The translations under genes and the position numbers were made by a program. Positions 34,757-44,788 of a stretch of DNA of 64,000 bases are shown one piece after another; position 1 is the first letter of the stretch, and each line of letters opens with the position of its first letter. The notes beneath the pieces are model-generated. The model was not told where the DNA came from. It saw only the letters and a program-made list of their open reading frames with translations, and searched no databases. The stretch spans positions 310,001 through 374,000 of the forward strand of contig NZ_JAIWYX010000003.1 of NCBI RefSeq assembly GCF_020251205.1, in the 5' to 3' direction. Origin of the DNA: Arthrobacter sp. M4 (lineage in GTDB: Bacteria; Actinomycetota; Actinomycetes; Actinomycetales; Micrococcaceae).

Positions 34757-37700
34757 CTAACTGTCCAGGCAGGCCGGGCCCAGCAATACCTTTAGGTCGC
34801 CAAACAACGCCGGGTTTGGATTGACGCGCAGGTGCAGCGGTAGCCCCATAACCTCCACCTTGGTGTCGCTCATCAGGTTCAGCCGCACCTCCGAGTTACC
34901 CCGATGCGTCCGCAGTACATCGCCCAGATCCGCAACAACGGTCTCAGTGGCCTTGTGGACAGGAAGGGTGATGACGACTGGCCCATTGACGCTTTCGCTC
35001 AGGTCCGGGACGCTCAACTCCATGGCATTGAGTGTGACCGCTCCGTCGTCCCGCCGCTGAAGTCGTCCCTTGACCACAACAATCAGGTCTTCTGCCAGTA
35101 CCGAGGCGATGGGTCCGTAAACCTGGCCAAAGAACATCACTTCCATGGAACCGCCAAGATCCTCAATTTCGGCGCGTGCATAGGCGTTGCCGCTGGCCTT
35201 GGCGATTCGTCGGCTAAGGGACGTGATCATTCCAGCGATCGTGACAATGGCCCCATCCTGTGGACCGTCCTCGCCAATCACGGAAGTGATTGACTGGTCA
35301 GCATGCTGGCTCAGCACGCCCTCGAGGCCTTGCAGGGGATGGTCTGAGACGTAGAGGCCCAGCATGTCCCTTTCAAAGGCGAGCTTGTCCTTCTTGTCCC
35401 ATTCGGGAAGGTCCGGGATTTCCGTGGTGAGCGACGCCTCAGGCTCCTGCTCCTCGAACCCGGCAAACAGGTCGAACTGGCCAATGGCCTCGTTGCGTTT
35501 GAGCGTGATGACGGAGTCGATGGCTTCCTCGTGAACCATCGCGAGGGAGCGTCGTGGGTGACCCAGGGAATCGAAGGCCCCCGCCTTGATCAACGATTCA
35601 ATGGTGCGCTTGTTGCACACCACCGCGGGCACCTTGAGCAGGAAGTCCTTGAAGGAGGTGTAGGCGCCCTCGCTGTTCCGGGCGGCCACCATGGACTCCA
35701 CCACGTTGGCTCCAACGTTGCGCACGGCGCCCATGCCGAAGCGGATGTCGGTGCCTACTGGGGTGAAGTTGAGCGCGGACTCGTTGACATCTGGCGGGAG
35801 CACCGTGATCCCCATCCTGCGGCACTCATTGAGGTACATCGCCAGCTTGTCCTTGTCGTCGCCAACAGACGTCAACAAGGCTGCCATGTACTCCGTGGCG
35901 TAGTGGGCCTTGAGGTAGGCGGTCCAGTACGAAACCACTCCGTACGCTGCTGAGTGCGCCTTGTTGAAGGCGTAGTCGGAGAACGGGAGCAGGATGTCCC
36001 ACAGCGTCTTGACTGCAGCCTCGGAGTAGCCGTTGTCCTTCATGCCCTGGGCGAAGCCGGCGAACTGCTTGTCCAGCTCTTCCTTCTTCTTCTTACCCAT
36101 CGCGCGCCGCAGGATGTCGGCTTGGCCAAGCGAGTAGCCGGCAAGTTTCTGCGCGATGGACATAACCTGTTCCTGATACACGATCAGGCCAAAGGTACCG
36201 CCGAGGATTTCCTCCAGGGGCTCCGCGAGCTCCGGATGGATGGGGGTAACGTCCTGCAGCTTGTTCTTCCGCAATGCGTAGTTGGTATGCGCATTGGCAC
36301 CCATCGGACCTGGACGGTACAGGGCCAGGACAGCGGAGATGTCTTCGAAGTTGTCAGGGCGCATCAACTTCAACAAAGACCGCATCGGCCCGCCATCGAG
36401 CTGGAAAACGCCAAGGGTGTCGCCGCGGGCCAGCAGCTCATACGACGCCGGATCGTCCAGCGCGAGGTCCTCGAGGATAAGGTCCTCGCTCCGGTTGAGC
36501 TTGATGTTCTCCAAAGCGTCGGTGATGATCGTCAGGTTCCTCAGGCCGAGGAAGTCCATCTTGATCAGGCCAAGGCCCTCACACGTCGGGTAGTCGAACT
36601 GCGTGATGACCTGGCCGTCCTGCTCGCGCCGCATGATCGGAATGATGTCGATCAGCGGGTCGGAGGACATGATGACGCCTGCTGCGTGGACGCCCCACTG
36701 GCGCTTCAGCCCTTCCAGGCCCAGCGCGGTCTCAAACACCTTCTGCGAATCGGCGTCCGTCTTGAGGAGCTCGCGGATCTCCTCGGCCTCGGAATAGCGC
36801 TTCGCATCCGGATTGTGGATGTCGTACAGGGGCATGCCCTTGCCCATAACGTCAGGGGGCATGGCCTTGGTGAGCCGCTCGCCGGTGGAAAAGGGGTAGC
36901 CCAGCACGCGCGATGAATCCTTGAGCGCCTGCTTGGCCTTGATGGTGCCGTACGTGACGATCATGGCGACGCGCTCGTCGCCATATTTTTCGGTGACGTA
37001 CTTGATGACCTCGGGGCGGCGCCGATCGTCGAAGTCGACATCGAAGTCGGGCATGGACACGCGGTCCGGGTTGAGGAAGCGCTCGAAGATCAGGCCATGC
37101 TCAAGCGGGTCAAGGTCCGTAATGCGCATCGCGTAAGCGGCCATGGAACCGGCTCCGGAACCACGCCCGGGACCAACACGGATTCCGTTGTTCTTGGCCC
37201 AGTTGATGAAGTCCGCAACCACCAGGAAGTAGCCGGGGAAGCCCATCTGCGCGATGACGCCCACCTCGTAGTTGGCCTGCTGGCGGACTTTGTCCGGGAT
37301 GCCGTCCGGGTACCTGTAGTGCAGGCCCTTCTCAACTTCCTTGATGAACCACGATTCCTCGTTCTCCCCTTCAGGGACCGGGTACCGCGGCATGTAGTTG
37401 GCCTTGGTGTTGAACTCGACGTTGCACCGTTCGGCGATGAGAAGCGTGTTGTCGCAGGCATCGGGGTGGTCGGAGAACAGTGCCCGCATTTCCTGCGGCG
37501 ACTTGAGGTAGAACTCGTCGGCATCGAACTTGAAGCGCTTGGGGTCCGCGAGCGTGGAACCGGACTGCACACAAAGAAGGGCCGCGTGCGAGGCCGCATC
37601 TTCTGCGTGCGTGTAGTGAAGGTCGTTAGTGGCCACAAGGGGAAGGCCAAGGTCCTTGGCGAGCTTGATGAGGTCAGCCTGCACGGACCGCTCGATGTCC

Positions 37701-38287
37701 AGGCCATGGTCCATAAGCTCGCAGAAGAAGTTCTCCGGCCCGAAGATGTCCCTGAAGTCGGAGGCAGCCTGCATGGCTTCCTTGTAGAGTCCCAAACGCA
37801 ATTTGGTTTGGACTTCGCCCGAAGGGCACCCGGTGGTGGCAATAATGCCCTTGCCGTAGGTCTGCAGGAGGTCCCGGTCCATGCGCGGCTTGTATAGGTA
37901 GCCCTCCAGCGATGCCAGGGAAGACATCCTGAACAGGTTGTGCATGCCCTCGGTGCTTTCGGCCCACATTGTCATGTGGGTATAGGAACCCGCACCAGAG
38001 ACGTCGTCGCGGCCCCCGTCGCCCCAGCGGACACGGGTTTTGTCCTGACGTGCGGTGCCCGGAGTGAGGTAGGCCTCCACGCCGACGATGGGCTTCACCC
38101 CGGAGTTGCGGGCCTTGTTCCAGAAATCGAAGGCGCCAAAAACGAAACCGTGGTCCGTGGTGGCAAGGGAGTCCATGCCGAGTTCCTTGGCATGGCTGAA
38201 CAGGTCCCCCAACCTGGCCGCGCCGTCCAGCATCGAGTATTCGGTGTGGTTATGCAGGTGGACGAACGAGGCATTGCTTGAGGTCAC
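34757..38287 (-). CDS. dnaE: DNA polymerase III alpha subunit
   Basis: The main replicative polymerase catalytic subunit (1176 residues). Domains in order: the N-terminal PHP domain starting FVHLHNHTEYSMLDG, the polymerase core with the catalytic PDFDVDFDD, a helix-hairpin-helix region, and the OB-fold near the C-terminus (AIVTIAGMITSLSRR). It is the DnaE1-type housekeeping form, not the error-prone ImuC/DnaE2. GTG codons lie at 38290 and 38287. The second is chosen because TAGACT ends 6 bases before it, which fits the leaderless pattern seen elsewhere. It is the last gene of the minus-strand run after the dcw and lspA genes. Confidence 0.97.
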   Translation of the reverse strand: MTSSNASFVHLHNHTEYSMLDGAARLGDLFSHAKELGMDSLATTDHGFVFGAFDFWNKARNSGVKPIVGVEAYLTPGTARQDKTRVRWGDGGRDDVSGAGSYTHMTMWAESTEGMHNLFRMSSLASLEGYLYKPRMDRDLLQTYGKGIIATTGCPSGEVQTKLRLGLYKEAMQAASDFRDIFGPENFFCELMDHGLDIERSVQADLIKLAKDLGLPLVATNDLHYTHAEDAASHAALLCVQSGSTLADPKRFKFDADEFYLKSPQEMRALFSDHPDACDNTLLIAERCNVEFNTKANYMPRYPVPEGENEESWFIKEVEKGLHYRYPDGIPDKVRQQANYEVGVIAQMGFPGYFLVVADFINWAKNNGIRVGPGRGSGAGSMAAYAMRITDLDPLEHGLIFERFLNPDRVSMPDFDVDFDDRRRPEVIKYVTEKYGDERVAMIVTYGTIKAKQALKDSSRVLGYPFSTGERLTKAMPPDVMGKGMPLYDIHNPDAKRYSEAEEIRELLKTDADSQKVFETALGLEGLKRQWGVHAAGVIMSSDPLIDIIPIMRREQDGQVITQFDYPTCEGLGLIKMDFLGLRNLTIITDALENIKLNRSEDLILEDLALDDPASYELLARGDTLGVFQLDGGPMRSLLKLMRPDNFEDISAVLALYRPGPMGANAHTNYALRKNKLQDVTPIHPELAEPLEEILGGTFGLIVYQEQVMSIAQKLAGYSLGQADILRRAMGKKKKEELDKQFAGFAQGMKDNGYSEAAVKTLWDILLPFSDYAFNKAHSAAYGVVSYWTAYLKAHYATEYMAALLTSVGDDKDKLAMYLNECRRMGITVLPPDVNESALNFTPVGTDIRFGMGAVRNVGANVVESMVAARNSEGAYTSFKDFLLKVPAVVCNKRTIESLIKAGAFDSLGHPRRSLAMVHEEAIDSVITLKRNEAIGQFDLFAGFEEQEPEASLTTEIPDLPEWDKKDKLAFERDMLGLYVSDHPLQGLEGVLSQHADQSITSVIGEDGPQDGAIVTIAGMITSLSRRIAKASGNAYARAEIEDLGGSMEVMFFGQVYGPIASVLAEDLIVVVKGRLQRRDDGAVTLNAMELSVPDLSESVNGPVVITLPVHKATETVVADLGDVLRTHRGNSEVRLNLMSDTKVEVMGLPLHLRVNPNPALFGDLKVLLGPACLDS

Positions 38288-38293
38288 CACGAC

Positions 38294-38299
38294 AGTCTA
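38294..38299 (-). promoter_or_regulatory. -10 element TAGACT of dnaE, predicted leaderless
   Basis: TAGACT on the minus strand lies 6 bases before the GTG at 38287 and 3 bases before the GTG at 38290. The spacing favours 38287. Confidence 0.5.
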
Positions 38300-38331
38300 C
38301 CGGCCGGCCCTGTCAGAAATCGGTAGCGGCC

Positions 38332-39258
38332 TCAGGCGTTGCCGCTGGCAAGCAAGTCCAGCGCGTACTGCAGGTCCGCTGGGTATTGGCTGGTCACTTC
38401 GATCCACTCTCCGGTCCGGGGATGGTTGAAGCCTAGCCGTCGCGCGTGCAGCCATTGACGGGTCAGGCCAAGGTTTGCGGCCAATCTGGGGTCCGCTCCG
38501 TAGGTGAGATCGCCTGCACAGGGGTGTCGAAGGGCGGCAAAGTGCACACGGATCTGGTGAGTGCGCCCTGTTTCAAGATGGATCTCCACCAGGGTTGCCT
38601 TGCCATAGGCCTCAACAACCTCGTAGTGGGTCACCGAAGGCCGACCGTCTTCGATGACGGCGAAACGCCAGTCGTGGCCGGGATGCCTGCCGATGGGGGC
38701 GTCGATGGTGCCTTCCAGCGGGTCAGGGAGGCCCTGAACGACGGCGTGGTACACCTTGTCGACGGTCCGTTCCTTGAAGGCACGCTTCAGCACGCTGTAG
38801 GCGTCCTCCGTTTTGGCGACAACCATAACTCCCGATGTGCCGACGTCGAGGCGGTGGACGATGCCCATCCGCTCCGGCGCACCCGAGGTCGAGATTCTGT
38901 AACCGGCACCGGCGAGTCCGCCGACTACGGTGGGACCAACCCAGCCCGGAGATGGGTGGGCGGCAACGCCCACGGGCTTGTCGATGACGACAAAGTCCTC
39001 ATCGTCCAGCAGAATGTCCAGGCCTTGCACGATCTCCTCCACGACTTCCAGCGGGTCCCGCCGCTCCGGCACTGTCACTTCCAAAACCGACCCTGCCGCG
39101 AGCTTCGCGGACTTCCCGACGGCGGTGCCGTCGCTTCGCACGTTGCCCTCAGCCAGCAATGTGGCGGCAGCGGACCGGGAGATACCCAACAGTTTGGACA
39201 GCCCGGCATCAGCCCTGCTGCCGTTCAGCTCGTCAGGTACGACGCAACGGTCAGTCAT
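38332..39258 (-). CDS. RluA-family 23S rRNA pseudouridine synthase
   Basis: Isomerises specific uridines in 23S rRNA. The 308 residues start with an S4-type RNA-binding domain ([23 protein letters not shown]), then the catalytic domain with [16 protein letters not shown] and the nucleophile Asp138 in [13 protein letters not shown], and [12 protein letters not shown] near the end. It is of the RluD/RluC subgroup; the exact uridines are not predictable. The ATG at 39258 overlaps the lspA stop by 8 bases. The lspA-rluD-type pair is a conserved arrangement in many bacteria. Confidence 0.95.
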   Translation of the reverse strand: MTDRCVVPDELNGSRADAGLSKLLGISRSAAATLLAEGNVRSDGTAVGKSAKLAAGSVLEVTVPERRDPLEVVEEIVQGLDILLDDEDFVVIDKPVGVAAHPSPGWVGPTVVGGLAGAGYRISTSGAPERMGIVHRLDVGTSGVMVVAKTEDAYSVLKRAFKERTVDKVYHAVVQGLPDPLEGTIDAPIGRHPGHDWRFAVIEDGRPSVTHYEVVEAYGKATLVEIHLETGRTHQIRVHFAALRHPCAGDLTYGADPRLAANLGLTRQWLHARRLGFNHPRTGEWIEVTSQYPADLQYALDLLASGNA

Positions 39259-39859
39259 GGCCGCCGCTACCCTGGCCGCCTTGGTTTTCCACGCCACTGT
39301 CCGACGCCGGTCCCTTGCCGCCGTGCCGGGTGCCATCGAGGCCAACGCCGCGCAGGGTAAGGAGACAGATGATCACGACGGCGGACACCACTGCCGAATC
39401 GGCAATGTTGAAGATCGCGAAATTGGGCAATTGGATAAAGTCGACAACGTGACCCATCGCGAACGACGGCTCACGGAAAAGCCGGTCGGTTAGGTTGCCG
39501 AGCGCACCGCCCAGCAGGAGTCCGAGGGAAAGCGCCCACCAGACGGAACCAAGCTTCCGCAATTGGAAAAGGATAGCCACGGAAACCGCCGCCATCACGA
39601 TGGTGAACACCCACGTGACATTTTCTCCGATGGAGAATGCGGCCCCGGAATTGCGGATGTAGTACCAGTGCAGCAACGGCGGAAGGACAGGAATCCGTTC
39701 CCCCTCCACCATGGTGCTGGTGACCCATAGTTTCGTGAGCTGGTCAAAGGCATAAGCGAACACAGCAAAGCCGGCGAAGAGCCAAAGCAGCGCCGTGCGA
39801 CGCGGACGCCGGACTGCCTGCGCGGACTGCGGGATTTCCCCTGATGGAAGATTGCTCAT
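39251..39859 (-). CDS. lspA: Lipoprotein signal peptidase II
   Basis: An inner-membrane aspartyl protease that cuts signal peptides from prolipoproteins. The 202 residues have four membrane helices and the two catalytic Asp motifs: GNLTDR (D125) and NIADS (D154). [11 protein letters not shown] before the second helix is the third conserved block. The N- and C-terminal tails are longer than in E. coli, and the C-terminus is Gly-rich. It precedes the pseudouridine synthase gene with an 8-base overlap and follows divIVA. Confidence 0.96.
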   Translation of the reverse strand: MSNLPSGEIPQSAQAVRRPRRTALLWLFAGFAVFAYAFDQLTKLWVTSTMVEGERIPVLPPLLHWYYIRNSGAAFSIGENVTWVFTIVMAAVSVAILFQLRKLGSVWWALSLGLLLGGALGNLTDRLFREPSFAMGHVVDFIQLPNFAIFNIADSAVVSAVVIICLLTLRGVGLDGTRHGGKGPASDSGVENQGGQGSGGHD

Positions 39860-39904
39860 AGTACTTTCATTCGGCCGCGGCCGTGCGCCGCGGACTTAAC
39901 AGCA

Positions 39905-39941
39905 AAAGCCGGCGGCCGAGGAATCCTCAGCCACCGGCTTT
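39905..39941 (-). terminator. Hairpin after divIVA
   Basis: AAAGCCGG at 39934-39941 (read on the minus strand) pairs with CCGGCTTT at 39905-39912, with a longer imperfect inner stem. It lies between divIVA and lspA. Confidence 0.55.
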
Positions 39942-39952
39942 CAGAATACTTG

Positions 39953-40645
39953 CTAGACCTCTGCGTTGGCTTCGCCGACCTCGGGGGCGGCAACCGAACC
40001 GCGAGCGTCCAGGTCGCGCAGCTGGCCTTCGATGTAGGCCTTCAGGCGGGATCGGTAGTCACGCTCGAAGCCGCGAAGCTGTTCGACCTTACGCTCCAGC
40101 ACCGAGCGCTGCTGTTCGAGGGCACCGAGGATCTTGCGGGACTTCTCCTGGGCGTCGTTGACAAGGCTGCTCGCCTCAATCTGCGCCTCGGCGATGATCT
40201 TTTCCTTCTGCTGCAGGCCATCAGACACGTGCTTGTCGTGCATCTGCTGGGCCATCGCGAGCAGGCCGGCGGCAGACTCGGCGGACGCAGTAACACCGGA
40301 ACCCTGGGCTGCCGAGGCAGCAGCAGCTGCCCTCTCTGCTTCCTGCTTCTTAGCAGCGTCAGCAGCGGCCTGGGCCTCAGCTTCGGCCTTGGCGGCAGCT
40401 TCCTTCTCAGCCTTGGACGGAGACGGGACCTTGTCGACGACAGGAGCAGCCGCGGTGACGCTTGCCTGCGGGGCCGAACCGGCTTCTGCGAGCTTCTTGC
40501 GCAGCTCGTCGTTTTCCTGGTTCAGACGGCGCAGCTCGACGACGATTTCGTCAAGGAAGTCGTCGACCTCGTCCTGGTCGTAGCCTTCACGGAACTTGGT
40601 CGGCTGAAAGCGCTTGTTGACAACGTCTTCTGGCGTCAAAGCCAT
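39953..40645 (-). CDS. divIVA: DivIVA/Wag31 polar growth protein
   Basis: A coiled-coil scaffold that marks cell poles and directs apical cell wall growth in actinobacteria. The 230 residues begin with the conserved membrane-binding segment MALTPEDVVNKRFQPTKFRE, then the first coiled coil with ELRRLNQENDELRKKLAEAG. An Ala/Lys-rich low-complexity region (about 50-115) follows, and a second long coiled coil (KEKIIAEAQIEASSLVNDAQ). GAGGTGA precedes the ATG. It is the usual end gene of the actinobacterial dcw cluster, after yggT. Confidence 0.96.
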   Translation of the reverse strand: MALTPEDVVNKRFQPTKFREGYDQDEVDDFLDEIVVELRRLNQENDELRKKLAEAGSAPQASVTAAAPVVDKVPSPSKAEKEAAAKAEAEAQAAADAAKKQEAERAAAAASAAQGSGVTASAESAAGLLAMAQQMHDKHVSDGLQQKEKIIAEAQIEASSLVNDAQEKSRKILGALEQQRSVLERKVEQLRGFERDYRSRLKAYIEGQLRDLDARGSVAAPEVGEANAEV

Positions 40646-40818
40646 CTGGTCACCTCATTGGTCTAGTTAGTCAGGAGGGCCTTCCGGCCGTTCAGGACTA
40701 CGGTACCTAACTATCAACTGCTTCCTCTAATTCAACACGATCGTGCTGGCTTAGGGAATTTGCCGGGCCGGCGCCCCCATTCGGCGGCCGAAGGACCGGC
40801 TTTGTGGCTTTTCCGCCG

Positions 40819-41106
40819 TCAGGCGAAGCGGCCAACGATGCCCATGGCGATACTCACACCAATAAACAACGCCAGGAAACCCAGGTCGAGAGATACTCCG
40901 CCCAGCCTCAGCGGAGGGATCAGTCGACGCAACCCCTTTAGCGGCGGGTCCGTGATCGAATACACAACGTGTGCGGTCACCAGCGCTGCTCCGCGCGGAC
41001 GCCACTCGCGGGCAAACATCTGGACCCAGTCATAAACAAGGCGGATAAGAAGGGCTACGAAGAACAACAGGAGCGCGATGTATATCAGGCCGAAAATGAG
41101 TCCCAC
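40819..41106 (-). CDS. YggT family membrane protein
   Basis: A 95-residue protein with two hydrophobic hairpins (FGLIYIALLLFFVALLIRLVY-like at the N-terminus and DLGFLALFIGVSIAMGIV at the C-terminus), flanking a conserved VYSITDPPLKGLRRLIPPLRLG block typical of YggT. It lies in its usual place between sepF and divIVA. The function is not established; it is thought to act near division or membrane stress. The start is a GTG, with no clear ribosome site seen. Confidence 0.92.
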   Translation of the reverse strand: MGLIFGLIYIALLLFFVALLIRLVYDWVQMFAREWRPRGAALVTAHVVYSITDPPLKGLRRLIPPLRLGGVSLDLGFLALFIGVSIAMGIVGRFA

Positions 41107-41173
41107 AGGTTAATTCATATCCTCTTGTTGCTCTGCAATCCATTCGCGTCCAGCAGACGGCCTGATCAGAGAA

Positions 41174-41212
41174 GGGTAGTGCCAGGCCGACATTGCCAGC
41201 CCGGCACTACCC
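41174..41212 (-). terminator. Hairpin between sepF and yggT
   Basis: GGGTAGTGCC (41174-41183) and GGCACTACCC (41203-41212) are exact complements, with an inner GGC/GCC pair. It may reduce read-through from sepF. Confidence 0.5.
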
Positions 41213-41224
41213 TCGGCCAGCAAT

Positions 41225-41767
41225 TCAGCTCTGGTTGAAGAAGCTCGCCTGGGGGTCGCTGCCCTTTTTGTCATCGCCAAGGACCTCAACATATGAGGGA
41301 GAAAGCAGGAAGACCTTGTTGGTGACCCGTTCGATGCTTCCGTGAAGCCCGAACACCAGGCCGGCAGAGAAATCAACGAGCCGCTTGGCGTCTGCTTCGC
41401 CCATGTCCGTGACGTTCATAATGACAGGAATGCCGTCACGGAAGCTCTCGCCGATGATCTTGGCGTCGTTGTAGGAACGGGGGTGGACGGTGGTGATCTG
41501 CCTCAGGCCGGAGGCGTCTTCGCGGCTCGAGGCCGCACGCTTGATGGGGGTCACGGGTGCGCGGTATTCCTCTTCGGCAACGACAACGGGAGGGGCTTCT
41601 CGAACGATTTCGCGGACTGGCGCAGGAGCACGGCGTTCCTCACGCTCATGGTCGCTGGGACGGTCACGGTCGTCGTCCTTGTGCAGCATGTGCTGTTCAG
41701 ACTCGTAGTGTTCGTCGCCGTCGGCGAGCCCAAGATAGATCATTGTCTTGCGCAGAGCGCCAGCCAT
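41225..41767 (-). CDS. sepF: Cell division protein SepF
   Basis: Links FtsZ to the membrane in actinobacteria, which lack FtsA. The 180 residues have an N-terminal membrane-targeting helix ([14 protein letters not shown]), a charged linker of ~75 residues and the SepF core ([32 protein letters not shown], then [20 protein letters not shown]). The ATG at 41767 follows GGAG. It comes after the YggS gene in the conserved order ftsZ-pgeF-yggS-sepF-yggT-divIVA. No ftsA is in the cluster, which fits SepF acting as the main FtsZ anchor. Confidence 0.96.
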   Translation of the reverse strand: MAGALRKTMIYLGLADGDEHYESEQHMLHKDDDRDRPSDHEREERRAPAPVREIVREAPPVVVAEEEYRAPVTPIKRAASSREDASGLRQITTVHPRSYNDAKIIGESFRDGIPVIMNVTDMGEADAKRLVDFSAGLVFGLHGSIERVTNKVFLLSPSYVEVLGDDKKGSDPQASFFNQS

Positions 41768-41856
41768 GGTCGACTCCAATCGTGTCTGCAGTGGGCGGGC
41801 CGCCCATGACTTGACACTGGTGGAACTCTGGCCCGCCGCTTCCAATAACTTTGACG

Positions 41857-42609
41857 CTACCGCACGGCTGGACGCGATCCGAGAATATCGGAGCCAATCC
41901 GAAGGTGTGTCGCCCCGTGGCGGACAGCCTCTTCCAAGTCCTGGCTCATACCTGCCGAAACGCCTGTGGCACCGGGGTGTGCGCTTCTGAGGCGCTCAGA
42001 GATACCAGCCAGCTTTTCAAAGGCGGCAGACGGATCGGCGCCGAGAGGCGCAACAGCCATGACACCGGCCAGAGTCAGCGATGACGCGGCCGCGATCCTG
42101 TCCGCCAGGAGTCCGACGTCGGCCTGGCTCGCCCCGCCGCGGTGACTGCCGGCGTCGTCATCCAGGCTGACCTGAATGAAGCAGTCCATTGCCGGGCGGG
42201 CGGTGGCGTCCTGTTCAGCGGACACGGCTCTCGCTAGTGCGTCCACTAGCTTGGGCCGGTCAATGGAGTGGACGACATGGGCATAACGCGCCACCGATTT
42301 GGCCTTGTTTCCCTGCAGTTGGCCGATGAAGTGCCAGCGGACGTCCAGGTCGGCAAGTTCCTCGGCCTTGGCCGACGCCTCTTGGTCGCGGCTTTCGCCG
42401 ATGTCCGTCACACCCAGGGCAGCCAGGCGTCGAATGTCCTGTGCAGGGTGGAACTTGGTGACAACAATCAAGGCAGGCTCGTCCGTGCGGCCAGCATCAA
42501 GCGTTGCCTTGGAGATCCGCTCGCGAACGGCCTCCAAGCGCGACTTGAGCTGGGCCAGCCGCTCGTCGCCTGTCCCAAACTCGTGCCCTTGGCCGAGGGC
42601 CTCAGTCAT
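41857..42609 (-). CDS. YggS family pyridoxal-phosphate homeostasis protein
   Basis: A 250-residue PLP-binding barrel protein that keeps free pyridoxal phosphate levels balanced. The cofactor Lys is K52 in [39 protein letters not shown], and the C-terminal [23 protein letters not shown] are signature blocks. The frame stays open upstream into pgeF, but the ATG at 42609 matches the family start and overlaps the pgeF stop by 8 bases. It lies in its conserved dcw position. Confidence 0.95.
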   Translation of the reverse strand: MTEALGQGHEFGTGDERLAQLKSRLEAVRERISKATLDAGRTDEPALIVVTKFHPAQDIRRLAALGVTDIGESRDQEASAKAEELADLDVRWHFIGQLQGNKAKSVARYAHVVHSIDRPKLVDALARAVSAEQDATARPAMDCFIQVSLDDDAGSHRGGASQADVGLLADRIAAASSLTLAGVMAVAPLGADPSAAFEKLAGISERLRSAHPGATGVSAGMSQDLEEAVRHGATHLRIGSDILGSRPAVR

Positions 42610-43291
42610 TGATCCATACCAATCCGGCAAAACGGCCTGCGTTCTTGTTTCTTCGGTAGGAGAACAGCGCCTCATTCTCCAGCGTGCATTCGGCGACGTG
42701 GTCCACGCCGACCCCGGCCGATTCCAGCTGGGAACGCACGGCGGCAGGCAAGTCCAAGGAAGGCGTGCCCCACGAAGTGAGCGACGAGGACTCCGGTACC
42801 GCAGCAACCACTTCGGCCTGCATCTCCGCGGGGACCTCGTAGCACGCGCCGCAAATCGAAGGGCCAACCCAAGCCTTTATCTCCGCGGCCCCGCGACGGC
42901 GCATTTCCGCGACGGCTGCCGGAACAATCCCCAATGCTGTGCCGGGACGGCCTGCGTGGGCGACCCCGAAGACCGGGCGCCCGCTGTCAGAAGTGCCAAC
43001 GAGGACAACCGGAACACAATCGGCCACCATAACGGCTAGCGGCTTGCCGAGCGACACCATGGCATCTGCCGTCGGCACGCCACCGTGCCCGTCGACGTAG
43101 GCGACCACATTGCCGTGCACCTGGTTCATGAAGTGGAAACGCTCGCCACCGAGCCCCACAGCTGACTCCAAGGCGGCCCTGCGCCTCGTTACGTCGTCGG
43201 GATCGTCACCGGTGTGAAGCGCCAAGTTTCCCGTACTAGTGTCAGTGAACGCCACGGACACCCCGGGCAGCACTTCCTCCTGCCAAAACAC
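42602..43291 (-). CDS. pgeF: PgeF/YfiH family peptidoglycan-editing protein (polyphenol oxidase-like)
   Basis: A 229-residue member of the multicopper-polyphenol-oxidase-like family. The E. coli protein was reported to remove misplaced L-Ser from lipid II precursors. The metal-site residues are in QVHGNVV (His), ADCVPVVLV (Cys) and GVAHAGRPG (His); the last motif is usually HAGWRG, so the Trp-Arg pair is Arg-Pro here. The start is a GTG at 43291. It lies immediately after ftsZ and overlaps the next gene. Confidence 0.9.
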   Translation of the reverse strand: MFWQEEVLPGVSVAFTDTSTGNLALHTGDDPDDVTRRRAALESAVGLGGERFHFMNQVHGNVVAYVDGHGGVPTADAMVSLGKPLAVMVADCVPVVLVGTSDSGRPVFGVAHAGRPGTALGIVPAAVAEMRRRGAAEIKAWVGPSICGACYEVPAEMQAEVVAAVPESSSLTSWGTPSLDLPAAVRSQLESAGVGVDHVAECTLENEALFSYRRNKNAGRFAGLVWIND

Positions 43292-43348
43292 GCCCGCTTG
43301 TTCTCCTTGCCTCCTTGCGGCCCACCGTGGCGCCGCAATCGAACGACC

Positions 43349-44587
43349 TTACTTGAGGAAGTCGGGAACGTCCAAGTCGTCACTGCGGCTGCCGGACAGG
43401 TCAGGTTCTACGATCGACGGGAGGTCGACGTCGAATCCGGCATCGGACGGAACGGACGTGGGCCGCGCCTGTCCCCAGTTGCTCAGGCTGGAAACACCGG
43501 CGCCAGCGTGCTGCGGCACCGAGCTGTGCTGCGGCGCAGCGGTTGGAGCGGGAGGCCGTTCGCTGGACTGCTGGGCAGGTGCCTGCGCACCCTGGCCGGA
43601 CTGCTGTGCCCCGGACTGGTTCATGGAGGGCGAGGTGGCTTTGACGTCGTCGAAGCCGGCAGCGATGACCGTGACGCGGGCCTCGTCGCCAAGGGCATCG
43701 TCAATGACGGCACCGAAGATGATGTTTGCTTCGGGGTGCGCGACTTCCTGGACCAGGCGGGCAGCCTCATTGATTTCGAAGAGGCCCAGGTCCGAACCAC
43801 CCTGGATGGACAGCAGTACACCGTGCGCACCGTCGATCGAGGCTTCCAGGAGGGGCGAGGCGATTGCAAGTTCCGCAGCCTTGACGGCGCGGTCCTCGCC
43901 ACGGGCAGAACCGATGCCCATCAGGGCGGAGCCAGCACCCTGCATAACGGACTTGACGTCGGCAAAGTCCAGGTTGATCAGGCCAGGGGTCGTGATGAGG
44001 TCGGTGATGCCCTGGACACCGGAGAGCAGCACCTGGTCAGCGGACCGGAAGGCGTCTAGGACGGAGACGTTGCGGTCACTGATGGACAGGAGGCGGTCGT
44101 TGGGGATAACGATCAGCGTGTCGACTTCGTCACGAAGGGCATCGATTCCCGCTTCGGCCGAACCGGCCCGGCGGCGGCCTTCGAAGGTGAATGGGCGCGT
44201 CACCACGCCAATCGTCAGGGCACCAAGGGAACGTGCGATGCGGGCCACGACAGGTGCACCGCCGGTGCCCGTGCCACCACCCTCGCCGGCAGTCACAAAG
44301 ACCATATCCGCGCCGCGGAGTACTTCCTCGATCTCATCCGCGTGGTCTTCCGCCGCCTGTCGGCCGACCTCGGGGTTGGCACCTGCGCCCAGGCCACGCG
44401 TGAGTTCGCGGCCGACATCGAGCTTGACGTCGGCATCACTCATAAGCAGAGCCTGAGCATCGGTGTTGATGGCGATGAACTCGACCCCGCGCAGGCCGAC
44501 TTCAATCATGCGGTTGACTGCATTCACGCCACCGCCGCCGATGCCGACGACCTTGATGACGGCCAAGTAATTCTGCGGTGCTGCCAC
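43349..44587 (-). CDS. ftsZ: Cell division GTPase FtsZ
   Basis: The tubulin-like GTPase that forms the Z ring. The 412 residues begin [27 protein letters not shown]. The GTP signature GGGTGTG is at 103-109, and the T7 loop reads INLDFADV. A Gln/Pro-rich linker follows, and the conserved C-terminal tail [10 protein letters not shown] binds SepF. The start is the GTG at 44587 rather than the upstream open extension. Directly upstream is a good promoter (44657-44685). Next in the run are pgeF and the SepF genes. Confidence 0.98.
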   Translation of the reverse strand: MAAPQNYLAVIKVVGIGGGGVNAVNRMIEVGLRGVEFIAINTDAQALLMSDADVKLDVGRELTRGLGAGANPEVGRQAAEDHADEIEEVLRGADMVFVTAGEGGGTGTGGAPVVARIARSLGALTIGVVTRPFTFEGRRRAGSAEAGIDALRDEVDTLIVIPNDRLLSISDRNVSVLDAFRSADQVLLSGVQGITDLITTPGLINLDFADVKSVMQGAGSALMGIGSARGEDRAVKAAELAIASPLLEASIDGAHGVLLSIQGGSDLGLFEINEAARLVQEVAHPEANIIFGAVIDDALGDEARVTVIAAGFDDVKATSPSMNQSGAQQSGQGAQAPAQQSSERPPAPTAAPQHSSVPQHAGAGVSSLSNWGQARPTSVPSDAGFDVDLPSIVEPDLSGSRSDDLDVPDFLK

Positions 44588-44656
44588 GTTTCGTGCCCCT
44601 TGTTTGTGTCCTATAGCGAAACTGATCGAGTCCAACTTGAATCCTTGGACCTTAAC

Positions 44657-44685
44657 CCTCTAGTTGAAGGTTATAGTTATGTCAA
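44657..44685 (-). promoter_or_regulatory. Promoter upstream of ftsZ
   Basis: On the minus strand TTGACA (44685-44680) and TAGAGG (44662-44657) are 17 bases apart, about 70 bases before the ftsZ start. Additional transcription from the ftsQ side is also possible. Confidence 0.6.
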
Positions 44686-44788
44686 GTAACTCTTGACTGC
44701 GACGGTATTTGCTCGGAAACCGACATTCAATGACCGCCTCCGCGTGTCGTCCGATTCCCCGCCAATTGGGAGAAAGGCATCGCATCTC